Positions 7,299 through 14,171 of a stretch of DNA of 15,125 nt are shown here, in pieces. The notes beneath the pieces were generated by a model. The model saw only the letters and a list, made by a program, of their open reading frames with translations, ran no database searches and had not been told where the DNA came from. Positions within the stretch are counted from its first letter, which is position 1; each line of letters opens with the position of its first letter. A program made the translations under genes and the position numbers. The stretch is from a candidate division NC10 bacterium CSP1-5 (GTDB lineage Bacteria > Methylomirabilota > Methylomirabilia > Methylomirabilales > CSP1-5): positions 1 through 15,125 of the forward strand of contig LDXR01000029.1 in assembly GCA_001443495.1 (NCBI GenBank), given 5' to 3'.

Positions 7299-7902
7299 TC
7301 TCCTTGAGTTTTCCCTCTTCTGCCGCGCGCACGCCCAAACGACCCAGGGCCTCCGCGATCCGCTCCCGAACCGCCGGCGTCAGATCGGTCACGAGGGGGA
7401 GAAGGGCATCGACCGCTCGAAGGTCTCCCAGATTCCCGAGGGCGGTGATCGCCGCTTCTCGGATCGGGCCGGATCCCTGCTGAAGCTGTGGCAGGAGGAC
7501 CTCCAGCAGTCTCGGCTCCTGAAAATCGCCCAGGACCTCCAGGATGAGGACCTTGACGTCAGGGTTGGGATCTTCCAGGGCTTCGATAAAGTGATTCGCG
7601 ACCCTCGGATCTTTCGTCCGCGCGAGCAGTTTGACCGCCGTCGCACGGACCTCAGCGTGGGGAGCCTGTAAGGCGTGACACAAGATCGCGAATGCATTCT
7701 CCCCGCCAATGTCCGCGACGGCGTAGAGCGACCGGAGCGCACCGGCCGTATCGGGGGAGTCAGCGGTGACCGCCAGATGCTGCAGCGCGGATACGCCTTC
7801 GATCCGCTCTAGCGCCCGCGCCGCTTGGACCTGGACACCAGCCACTGGATCCCGGAGGGCAAGGGTCAGGGCCAGTCGGATGCGCATGAGGGTCTCTTCC
7901 AT
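7282..7902 (-). CDS. Small HEAT-repeat protein
   Basis: A 206-residue protein made almost wholly of helical HEAT/PBS-lyase-type repeats of about 30 residues. Examples are DPVAGVQVQAARALERIEGV (18-37), HAEVRATAVKLLARTKDPRV (82-101), NPDVKVLILEVLGDFQEPRL (112-131), GPIREAAITALGNLGDLRAV (143-162) and TPAVRERIAEALGRLGV (170-186). No signal peptide or membrane segment is present. Such solenoids usually mediate protein-protein contact; no catalytic residues are visible. The start is ATG 7902 with Shine-Dalgarno GGAGG (7908-7912) five bases upstream. Its stop lies inside the last codons of the convergent HD-GYP gene (17-bp overlap). Nearness to another HEAT protein hints at a shared function, but it is on the other strand with its own promoter, so this is weak. 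Confidence 0.85.
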   Translation of the reverse strand: MEETLMRIRLALTLALRDPVAGVQVQAARALERIEGVSALQHLAVTADSPDTAGALRSLYAVADIGGENAFAILCHALQAPHAEVRATAVKLLARTKDPRVANHFIEALEDPNPDVKVLILEVLGDFQEPRLLEVLLPQLQQGSGPIREAAITALGNLGDLRAVDALLPLVTDLTPAVRERIAEALGRLGVRAAEEGKLKEITPPA

Positions 7903-7934
7903 GGCCGCCTCCGATCCGCGTGCACGGTGCGGGA

Positions 7935-7963
7935 ACCTTACACAATCCCCGTCAGCCTGTCAA
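7935..7963 (-). promoter_or_regulatory. Putative sigma70-type promoter for the small HEAT-repeat gene
   Basis: On the minus strand a perfect TTGACA (7963-7958) is followed after 17 bp by TAAGGT (7940-7935), which keeps the most conserved -10 positions (T1, A2, T6). It sits in the 81-bp divergent gap between this gene and the NAD synthetase amidase gene. I saw no equally good promoter on the plus strand in the same gap. Confidence 0.5.
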
Positions 7964-7983
7964 GAAAGGGAAGGATAGGACCG

Positions 7984-8868
7984 ATGGAGAAGTTCACCCT
8001 CGGGATCGCCCAGCTAGCACCGGCCCTCGGGAATCTGGACGCAAACCTCGCCCTTCACGACAAGATCCTCCGCGAGGCCGAGGGTCAGGGTGTGGATCTC
8101 CTCCTTTTTCCGGAACTCTCACTGACCGGCTACTTCCTCAAGGACCTCGTCCCCTCAGTGGCCCTCACCCCCCGCGATCCCCGGCTCGATCTCTTCAAGC
8201 ACGCGAGCCGAAGGATGGCCATCGTCGTCGGGCTCGTCGAGGAGTCTTCGGATCGTCGCTTCTTCAACGCCGCGGCGTATTTCGAGGACGGCAAGCTCCG
8301 CCATCTCCACCGAAAGCTCTACCTTCCCACCTATGGCCTGTTCGACGAACACCGGTATTTCGCCCAAGGGGAGAGCCTGCGGGCATTCGACACGCGACTG
8401 GGCCGCATGGCCCTCACCATCTGCGAGGATCTCTGGCATCCGGCAACGGCGTACCTCGCTGCGCTGGACGGCGCCCAGATCATTCTCTGTATCTCCGCCA
8501 GCCCCGGGCGGGGTCTTCGGCCAGACGGCACCTTTGCCAATGCCGCGGCCTGGGAGCACCTGAACCGCGCCTACGCCCAGCTCTTTACCTGCTTCCTCTG
8601 CTATTGTAACCGGGTCGGGTACGAGGACGGCGCCTGCTTTTGGGGAGGGTCTGAGGTCATCGCCCCCACGGGGGATGTCTTGCTCAAGGGCCCTCAGCTC
8701 GAGGAAGCGTTCCTGCACGTGGGTATTGACCGTCGCGAGGTCCGACGGGAGCGGATCGCCAATCCCCTCCTCCGAGACGAGCGGCTGGACTTCACCCTCC
8801 GGGAACTCAAGCGGATCACCCGGGATCTCGAGCGCATCCGCCGGGCTCGGGGTGAAGAGACCCCATGA
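7984..8868 (+). CDS. Carbon-nitrogen hydrolase (nitrilase family), probable glutaminase subunit of NAD+ synthetase
   Basis: A 294-residue cytoplasmic amidase. The nitrilase catalytic triad is complete: Glu44 in [11 protein letters not shown], Lys111 in [10 protein letters not shown] and Cys147 in [10 protein letters not shown]. The sequence around [16 protein letters not shown] and the ICEDLW pattern resemble the glutaminase domain of glutamine-dependent NAD+ synthetases. It is followed with a four-base overlap (ATGA) by a synthetase-only NadE. The natural reading is that this protein hydrolyses glutamine and supplies ammonia to NadE, as two chains rather than one fusion. The start is ATG 7984 with AAGGATAGGA just upstream. 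The frame is open further upstream, but that stretch covers the intergenic gap and has no family similarity. A stand-alone amidase with another substrate is possible. Confidence 0.88.
   Translation: MEKFTLGIAQLAPALGNLDANLALHDKILREAEGQGVDLLLFPELSLTGYFLKDLVPSVALTPRDPRLDLFKHASRRMAIVVGLVEESSDRRFFNAAAYFEDGKLRHLHRKLYLPTYGLFDEHRYFAQGESLRAFDTRLGRMALTICEDLWHPATAYLAALDGAQIILCISASPGRGLRPDGTFANAAAWEHLNRAYAQLFTCFLCYCNRVGYEDGACFWGGSEVIAPTGDVLLKGPQLEEAFLHVGIDRREVRRERIANPLLRDERLDFTLRELKRITRDLERIRRARGEETP
8849..8864 (+). promoter_or_regulatory. Hairpin over the nadE ribosome-binding region
   Basis: GGGGT (8849-8853) and ACCCC (8860-8864) form a perfect five-base inverted repeat with loop GAAGAG. The right arm touches the nadE ATG at 8865, and the left arm contains the GGGGTGA that could serve as Shine-Dalgarno. 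If folded, it would hide the nadE start until ribosomes finishing the upstream gene open it. This is an inference from pairing only. Confidence 0.35.
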
Positions 8869-9704
8869 AACCACCCATCATCATGCCGGAACTCACCCTG
8901 GACTGGAACCTCTGCACCAAGGTTTTGACCGGATTCATCCAGAGCGAAGTGCGGCGGCCCGGCTTCCCGCGGGTGATCGTCGGGATTTCCGGCGGCGTGG
9001 ACTCGTCCTTAGCCGTCACCTTGGCCGCGTTGGCGATGGGGCCCGAAAACGTCTGGGGGGTCAGCATGCCCTATAAGTCCTCGAGCCCCGAGAGCGCGAG
9101 CCACGCCCGACTCATCGCCGATCGCCTTGGGATCCATTTCCTTGAGATCCCAATCACGCCGCAGATCGACGCGTACTTCGCCGCATACCCGGACGTCGAT
9201 CACATCCGACGGGGGAACAAGATGGCCCGGGAACGGATGACGGTCCTGTACGATCACTCCGCCCGCCTGGGGGCGCTGGTCCTGGGCACGAGCAACAAAA
9301 CGGAGCTCCTCCTGGGCTACGGCACCCTCTACGGCGATATGGCCTCGGCGCTGAACCCCATCGGCGACCTCTACAAGACCCAGGTCCGGGGCCTCGCCGC
9401 GCATCTCGATGTCCCACCCGAGATCATCGGAAAGGCGCCGAGCGGTGACCTGTGGGCGGGACAGACCGATGAGGGTGAGCTGGGCTTCACCTACGAAGCG
9501 GTGGACCGGCTCCTGTATTACATGGTGGACCGGCGGTACGAACTGCCCGCATTGATTGAACTCGGCTTCGACGCCGCTTTTGTTCAGAAGGTCTTTCGGC
9601 GAGTCCAATCGTCCCAGTACAAGCGGCGGCCGCCGATCATTGCCAAGCTCTCGGCCCGGACGATCGATCGCGACTTCCGCTACCCGCGGGATTGGGGCCT
9701 CTGA
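8865..9704 (+). CDS. nadE: NAD+ synthetase (ammonia-dependent synthetase domain only)
   Basis: Catalyses the last step of NAD+ synthesis: deamido-NAD+ is adenylated by ATP and then amidated with ammonia. The 279 residues contain the PP-loop SGGVDSS (42-48), GTSNKTE (141-147), and [17 protein letters not shown] (192-208), close to the family PSA.LW.GQTDE.ELG signature. The C-terminal [21 protein letters not shown] is typical of the family. Length matches NH3-type NadE (about 275); the fused glutaminase domain is absent and instead encoded by the overlapping upstream gene. The start at ATG 8865 lies in ATGA; ATG 8883 is an alternative. The pair probably forms a glutamine-dependent complex in the cytoplasm (inference). 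Confidence 0.95.
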   Translation: MKPPIIMPELTLDWNLCTKVLTGFIQSEVRRPGFPRVIVGISGGVDSSLAVTLAALAMGPENVWGVSMPYKSSSPESASHARLIADRLGIHFLEIPITPQIDAYFAAYPDVDHIRRGNKMARERMTVLYDHSARLGALVLGTSNKTELLLGYGTLYGDMASALNPIGDLYKTQVRGLAAHLDVPPEIIGKAPSGDLWAGQTDEGELGFTYEAVDRLLYYMVDRRYELPALIELGFDAAFVQKVFRRVQSSQYKRRPPIIAKLSARTIDRDFRYPRDWGL

Positions 9705-9707
9705 TCA

Positions 9708-9749
9708 GTTCAGAGTGGAGAGTTGAGGGTTCAGGGTAGAGCGTTCAGC
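9708..9749 (+). repeat. Six tandem degenerate heptamers (consensus GTTCAGr)
   Basis: Read in steps of seven from 9708, the sequence is GTTCAGA, GTGGAGA, GTTGAGG, GTTCAGG, GTAGAGC, GTTCAGC. The first, second, fifth and sixth bases (GT..AG) are kept in every unit. The array starts three bases after the nadE stop. Three more units in the opposite orientation follow at 9769-9789. Confidence 0.8.
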
Positions 9750-9790
9750 ACGGGAAGCCATTGCTTTCCATGAACCATCACCCCTGAACC
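9728..9790. repeat. Inverted repeat formed by oppositely oriented heptamer arrays upstream of ald
   Basis: GGTTCAGGG (9728-9736) is perfectly complementary to CCCTGAACC (9782-9790). The right side, read on the minus strand, is again in seven-base units: GTTCAGG (9789-9783), GGTGATG (9782-9776), GTTCATG (9775-9769). The centre holds a small hairpin, AAGC (9755-9758) with GCTT (9763-9766). The whole could form a long hairpin or cruciform between nadE and ald. It ends 15 bases before the chosen ald start; no clear promoter was found in this gap. Confidence 0.6.
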
Positions 9791-9805
9791 ATGGACGTGC
9801 AAACC

Positions 9806-10924
9806 ATGATCATTGGGGTGCCGAAGGAGATCAAAGACCAGGAGCACCGTGTGGCGATGACCCCCGCTGGGGTCCAGGGCCTGACCGCCCGCGGGCATCA
9901 GGTGCTCATCGAGCGGGGCGCGGGACAGGGCGCCGGCATGGGGGACGAGGAGTACGCCGCGGTGGGCGCAGAGGTTGTCCCCCGTGCGGCCGACCTCTAC
10001 GCCAGGGCCGAAATGATCTGCAAGGTGAAGGAGCCTCAACCGAGCGAGTACACGTCTCTCCGGGCCGGCCAGATTCTCTTTGCCTTCCTCCATCTCGCCC
10101 CCGAATTCGAGCTGACCCGCAGCCTCCTCGAGCGACAGGTCGTGGGGATCGCCTACGAAACGGTGGAGACAGACGATGGTCGCAAACCGCTGCTGGAGCC
10201 GATGAGCGAGATCGCCGGCCGCATGGCGATCCCCATCGCCGCCACCTACCTCTCCAGCCCCGGCGGAGGCCGCGGCGTGCTCCTGAGCGGTATTGCCGGA
10301 GTGCCACCGGCCACCGTGACCATCCTCGGCGGTGGCATCGTCGGCTTTCACGCCGCCAAGATGGCGGCAGGCATGGGAGCCTGGGCCTATCTCCTGGACG
10401 TAGACGTCTCGAGGATGCGCTCGTTGGCAGCGCTCCTCCCGCCGAACGTGACGACCCTCATGTCCAACCCCATCACCATCGAGGAATGTGTCAAGCGCGC
10501 TGATGTTCTCGTCGGCGCCGTGCTCATCCCCGGGGCCAAGGCGCCCCGGCTCGTTACCCGGGAGATGATCAAGCTCATGAAGCCCGGCTCGGTCGTCGTG
10601 GATGTCTCGGTGGATCAAGGGGGATGCGTGGAGACGACCCGCCCGACGACCCACAGCAACCCGATATACCAGGTGGATGGCGTCATCCACTACTGCGTTG
10701 CCAACATGCCCGGGGCCTTCGGCCGGACATCTACCTTTGCCCTCACCAACGTCACCCTTCCCTACATCCTCGAAATCGCCGAAAGGGGATGGCGGCGGGC
10801 CGCCCGTGCGAAGCCTGAAATCGTCAAGGGGCTCAACCTGGTCCACGGCCACGTCACCTACCCGGCCGTCGCCAAGGCCCATGGGATGGAGTGTGTCCCC
10901 TGGGAAGAGGCGGCCAAGCGATAG
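9806..10924 (+). CDS. ald: Alanine dehydrogenase
   Basis: NAD-dependent interconversion of L-alanine and pyruvate plus ammonia, in the cytoplasm. From ATG 9806 the protein is 372 residues, like the Mycobacterium tuberculosis (371) and B. subtilis (378) enzymes. The active-site residues fall at the standard numbers: Arg15 in EHRVAMTP, Lys75 in CKVKEP, His96 in FLHLAPE and Asp270 in VVDVSVDQGG. The NAD Rossmann glycines are GGGIVG (175-180), and Asp198 in LLDVDV is placed to bind the adenine ribose. This exact numbering supports ATG 9806 over the in-frame ATG 9791; neither has a strong Shine-Dalgarno. It appears to be a single gene, following nadE on the same strand across a repeat-bearing gap and convergent with the BcsS-like gene. 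Confidence 0.95.
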   Translation: MIIGVPKEIKDQEHRVAMTPAGVQGLTARGHQVLIERGAGQGAGMGDEEYAAVGAEVVPRAADLYARAEMICKVKEPQPSEYTSLRAGQILFAFLHLAPEFELTRSLLERQVVGIAYETVETDDGRKPLLEPMSEIAGRMAIPIAATYLSSPGGGRGVLLSGIAGVPPATVTILGGGIVGFHAAKMAAGMGAWAYLLDVDVSRMRSLAALLPPNVTTLMSNPITIEECVKRADVLVGAVLIPGAKAPRLVTREMIKLMKPGSVVVDVSVDQGGCVETTRPTTHSNPIYQVDGVIHYCVANMPGAFGRTSTFALTNVTLPYILEIAERGWRRAARAKPEIVKGLNLVHGHVTYPAVAKAHGMECVPWEEAAKR

Positions 10925-10944
10925 CTCCGACTCTGCAGAGGCGC

Positions 10945-10974
10945 TGGACTCGCGCACCATGGCGGCCGAGTCCA
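10945..10974. terminator. Putative bidirectional hairpin between convergent ald and BcsS-like genes
   Basis: TGGACTCG (10945-10952) pairs perfectly with CGAGTCCA (10967-10974), and CGC (10953-10955) with GCG (10962-10964) extends the stem past a two-base bulge. It sits in the 78-bp gap between two converging stop codons. There is no T-run on either side, so it is not a classical intrinsic terminator. An overlapping alternative stem (CCGAG with CTCGG, loop TCCA) uses part of the right arm. Confidence 0.4.
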
Positions 10975-11002
10975 CTCGGAAGGGTATGCCCGTGGCTGGG
11001 TT

Positions 11003-11737
11003 CTAGAAGGGAAAATAGATACCGAGACTCAGGTAGGGTCGAACGTCTTGGATGCCTTCCGCAGAGAAGTATTTGGGGCCCACGCCAATCAGGAAGCTCC
11101 CATTGGTGGGGCGATGACGGATCTCGAGCAGGGGGCCACCCTGGAACGCCATGAAGTCTTCATTCCCCATGCCGATCCCCTCCAGGCCCAAGCCTAGAGC
11201 GAATTCCTCCTGCGATCCGAAGCTCAGAACCTCCCGCTTGAAGGCCACCCGTCCCCAGTTCGAACCATCCCCTGAAGCGTACTGATAGAGCACCAGGATA
11301 TCGGCCTGGGGGGACATCTGGTAGTGGTACTCGAATTGGGCCGCCCCCCCATCATCGTTGCGCGTAGACGGCTCTTGACCCTCCAAGTCCGTCCTCTTGA
11401 TCTGGCCACCTCCGAAGAGGGACACGGACATATCCGGCCTCAACTGATACCTGAACCCCACAAGAGGGGTGACGGCCCAGGCCTCCGCCTCGACGGTCCT
11501 TCCCGCCTGCTGGAACTCATAAGTCGAGTAACTGGACAAGAGCCGGGCACGGAGGGCGATCCGGTCGGAAACCGGCTGGATAATTCCCACCCCCGCGTAC
11601 GCGTAACCGGAGTTGCCGAAATCGCTGGCATAGCCCCCGAGCGCCTCCCAATCGAGCGCCGCGGCGGGCGAGGCGGCGAAACAGACCGCACCGAGGAGGA
11701 CAGCGCACCACCAGGGTCTCATGCCATGTCGAGCCAA
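11003..11737 (-). CDS. BcsS-like outer-membrane beta-barrel protein
   Basis: A secreted protein of 244 residues, predicted to be an outer-membrane barrel. An N-terminal signal peptide (residues 1-27) has a basic start, a hydrophobic core AVLLGAVCFAA and a cleavage-like SPAAA before LDW. The rest is alternating, aromatic- and glycine-rich strands, and the chain ends GIYFPF with a C-terminal Phe, the usual barrel-assembly signal. The GYxxDFGNSGYAYAGVG-like start and the LGLEGIGMGNEDF segment recall BcsS proteins of cellulose operons; this assignment is moderate only. It follows bcsA on the same strand after 16 bp, so it probably shares its transcript. The start is TTG 11737, chosen because GGGGAG stands seven bases upstream. 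ATG 11722 is an alternative that keeps the signal peptide but lacks a Shine-Dalgarno. It could help export or anchor the polymer (inference). Confidence 0.75.
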   Translation of the reverse strand: MARHGMRPWWCAVLLGAVCFAASPAAALDWEALGGYASDFGNSGYAYAGVGIIQPVSDRIALRARLLSSYSTYEFQQAGRTVEAEAWAVTPLVGFRYQLRPDMSVSLFGGGQIKRTDLEGQEPSTRNDDGGAAQFEYHYQMSPQADILVLYQYASGDGSNWGRVAFKREVLSFGSQEEFALGLGLEGIGMGNEDFMAFQGGPLLEIRHRPTNGSFLIGVGPKYFSAEGIQDVRPYLSLGIYFPF

Positions 11738-11744
11738 GGCGTGA

Positions 11745-11750
11745 CTCCCC
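11745..11750 (-). promoter_or_regulatory. Ribosome-binding site deciding a TTG start for the BcsS-like gene
   Basis: GGGGAG on the minus strand (11750-11745) lies seven bases before TTG 11737 and directly after the bcsA stop codon (11756-11754). The next in-frame ATG (11722) has no comparable site. Confidence 0.55.
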
Positions 11751-11753
11751 GCG

Positions 11754-14057
11754 CTACACCGAGGCAACTTCGGGAGATGGCCGGGCCAAACCATACAGCT
11801 CCTCACGTACCCGGTCAAGATCCTGCGGCAGGTATTTTTCAATGGCGATTCCCGCAGTCCAGCCCCGGAGACTCTTGCGCCAGTACCGGATGCTGGCTGG
11901 AACAGTGATCTCACCGCCATTCACCTTCAGCTGAAGCTGGATCCCGGGCGGATAGGTACGAAGCCGTCGGCGGAAGACAGCCCGTACGCCGGCCTCGCTC
12001 ACATCGCGCGTCAATCCCGATAGCTCCCCCTCGTCCCATGTGAGAACACAGGGCCAGTGCTTGATGAACCGGGGATGCCGGCGAAGGAAGGCACGCTCCA
12101 GGAGGAACACCCGCAAGGGAGCGCAGAGAAACGTGAGGAGGTTTCTCCCCATCCCTTGCCGGGACACACCCGCGACAAACTCGGGGTGCGCGTACATCGC
12201 TAGGATCACGGCTTCCCGATGGGGGAGGGAAGGTAAGTCGAAGGCGAGCCGCACCTTAAGCTCGTGAGACCCCAAGATCTCCCGGCCCACCACGCGCGCC
12301 GGGACCGTCCTGGTCCCATGGAGGGGGACCTCCAGCGTGAGCTCGACGAGGTCCGGGATCGGTACCTGTGGGGTCTTCACGAGCGATCCGGTCTCACTGA
12401 GCTCCGTGATCGTGGCCGCAATAGCGTCGCCGCCGGCCTCGAGATGCGCCGGGAGGGACACCAGGACCCGGTGTGCCTCTCTTCGCTGCGGCCGCTCATA
12501 CGCGACCGCAATGGCCCAGGCACAGGTGATGGCGTGAAACGCGGCCCACAGAAGATTCACCACCGTGTACGAGGACAACCATTGGCCGAAGATCAGGGGA
12601 ACGAGTCCCCAGAGGATGCCGCAGACCAGGAGAGAACCGAGGACCAGTGACGGCAGGGCCAGCACCCAGCGAAAACGGCTCGCCATCCGGGTTTCCCCTT
12701 TGGGGGTGACGGTGAACTGGCCCCTCCGGGGGAAGAAGAAAGCATGCACGATCACCGGGAGCTGCCAACCGCTCAAAGCCAGCTCGTAAGCGTTCGACAC
12801 GAAACTGCTGCGATGACCCGCGGCAAAGGCGTCAAAGACGACTACCGCCAGAAGGAACTGGGGAATGAAGTAGTTGACGAGATCCGGAATATCCGCGACG
12901 AGCGGCTTGAGCCCCAGCAGGAGGAACCAGAGAGGGGCCACGGTGTAAATCAGGCGTGGCAAGGGAAAGAGAAAGTAATAGACGGCGAAGAAGTAGAGCA
13001 CCCGCTGTCGCCACGTGAGCCCGGGCAAGAGCAGCGGGTTGTCGAGTCGCAGCCCCTGTACGGCGCCTCGGGCCCACCGCAGGCGCTGGCTGAGGTAGCC
13101 GGCAAAGCTCTCCGGTGCCAACCCGCGGCTCAGGGGGCGATCGACGTAAACGGATCGATACCCCCTGGAGTGCAGGTGGACCGACGTGTGGAGATCCTCC
13201 GTGACCGTCTCTGTCCGGAAGCCACCGACCTCGACCAGGGCGCTCCGCCGCAACACGGCGGCAGATCCGCAGAAGAAAGCGGCGTTCCAGCGGTCCCGGC
13301 CCGGCATGGCGATATGGAAGAACAGATCTTGCTCATTGACGATGTGGCGCGAGAGGAGCAGGTTCCGCTGGAAGGGATCCGGATTGATGAAGGTGTGCGG
13401 CGTCTGGACCAGCGCGACCTTGGGGTCGCGAAAATAGCCGACGGTCTCCCGGAGGAAGGAATTCACCGGAACATGATCCACATCGAAGCATGCCACGAGG
13501 TCGCCGCTCGAGTGGGCAAGACCGTAATTCAGGTTCCCGGCCTTGGCCCCAAGGCGGTTGGGCCGGTGGAGGTAGGTACAGCCGAGTCGGGCTGCCAGTT
13601 CCCGCACCTCCTGGCGTCCATCGTCGTCAAGGATATAGACGCGCTTGGAGGGGTAGTCGAGGCGGGTGCAGCAGAAAGCGGTCCGGAAGAGGATCTCGAT
13701 CGGCTCGCTGCACACGGTGATAAAAACGTCGACTGACGGGGTGCGTTCCGGGACCGGCGGAGACTCGGCCCGGTCGGGTCTGCTCCAGGATTGCATATAA
13801 AAGACCAGCAGGTAGCTGAGGCCGTACACCTCCGCCAAGAGCAGTGTGTAGCTCAGGACGGCCTCGAGGACCGTCGCCTGATTCAGCGTAAACACAGCTC
13901 GCCAGAGAATGTAGCGGAGGGCCAACCCGATACTCAAGAGCACTGCGATCTGCCGGCATCGGAGTGGGGCACGGGGGATGACCGAGAAACCCACACCGAG
14001 TAGGACGGCAAGCCAACTGATGACGATGTCGACGGTGCGGAGGAGTTCCCCGGTCAT
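11754..14057 (-). CDS. bcsA: Cellulose synthase-type glycosyltransferase BcsA with an apparent second PilZ domain
   Basis: Inner-membrane, processive family 2 glycosyltransferase that polymerises glucose from UDP-glucose (cellulose or a related glucan) and exports it through its own channel; 767 residues. N-terminal membrane helices (about 7-90) precede the catalytic domain: DDDG (144-147), DVDH (192-195), TED (286-288) and QRLRW (324-328). The gating loop FTVTPKG is at 448-454, with further helices between about 350 and 520. The usual PilZ domain follows, with RxxxR (Arg526, Arg530) and ELSETG (552-557), where Glu replaces the usual Asp/Asn. A second PilZ-like unit has RRHPR (659-663) and a textbook DVSEAG (685-690). 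The start ATG 14057 has AGGGG five bases upstream. The BcsS-like barrel follows in the same operon. No BcsB, BcsC or BcsZ is adjacent. Activation by cyclic di-GMP is expected from the family. Confidence 0.92.
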   Translation of the reverse strand: MTGELLRTVDIVISWLAVLLGVGFSVIPRAPLRCRQIAVLLSIGLALRYILWRAVFTLNQATVLEAVLSYTLLLAEVYGLSYLLVFYMQSWSRPDRAESPPVPERTPSVDVFITVCSEPIEILFRTAFCCTRLDYPSKRVYILDDDGRQEVRELAARLGCTYLHRPNRLGAKAGNLNYGLAHSSGDLVACFDVDHVPVNSFLRETVGYFRDPKVALVQTPHTFINPDPFQRNLLLSRHIVNEQDLFFHIAMPGRDRWNAAFFCGSAAVLRRSALVEVGGFRTETVTEDLHTSVHLHSRGYRSVYVDRPLSRGLAPESFAGYLSQRLRWARGAVQGLRLDNPLLLPGLTWRQRVLYFFAVYYFLFPLPRLIYTVAPLWFLLLGLKPLVADIPDLVNYFIPQFLLAVVVFDAFAAGHRSSFVSNAYELALSGWQLPVIVHAFFFPRRGQFTVTPKGETRMASRFRWVLALPSLVLGSLLVCGILWGLVPLIFGQWLSSYTVVNLLWAAFHAITCAWAIAVAYERPQRREAHRVLVSLPAHLEAGGDAIAATITELSETGSLVKTPQVPIPDLVELTLEVPLHGTRTVPARVVGREILGSHELKVRLAFDLPSLPHREAVILAMYAHPEFVAGVSRQGMGRNLLTFLCAPLRVFLLERAFLRRHPRFIKHWPCVLTWDEGELSGLTRDVSEAGVRAVFRRRLRTYPPGIQLQLKVNGGEITVPASIRYWRKSLRGWTAGIAIEKYLPQDLDRVREELYGLARPSPEVASV

Positions 14058-14136
14058 CGATTCCCCTGAGCGCTTCTACCGGATGATTGGGAACGCGAGC
14101 AACTCGGCACGACGGTCAATTTCACGACCTCCACGT

Positions 14137-14164
14137 AATATATTTCGTTCTTTCTCTTTGTAAC
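14137..14164 (-). promoter_or_regulatory. Putative promoter of the bcsA operon
   Basis: On the minus strand, GTTACA (14164-14159) and TATATT (14142-14137) are separated by 16 bp in an A-rich stretch. The -10 box matches five of six consensus bases and the -35 four of six. Transcription would start near 14130, giving a leader of about 73 nt before the bcsA ATG. The structured element at 14172-14233 would then lie just upstream of this promoter rather than in the leader. Confidence 0.45.
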
Positions 14165-14171
14165 GTCGGAT

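Noticed and set aside
9731-10975. Long open frame on the minus strand opposite ald (414 codons)
   Set aside because: High-GC shadow of a gene with complete active-site motifs; the translated product is low in structure-like pattern, matches no family I know and spans two intergenic gaps.
12744-13736. Plus-strand open frame of 330 codons opposite bcsA
   Set aside because: Shadow of the BcsA catalytic and membrane region; charged, repetitive product without family resemblance.
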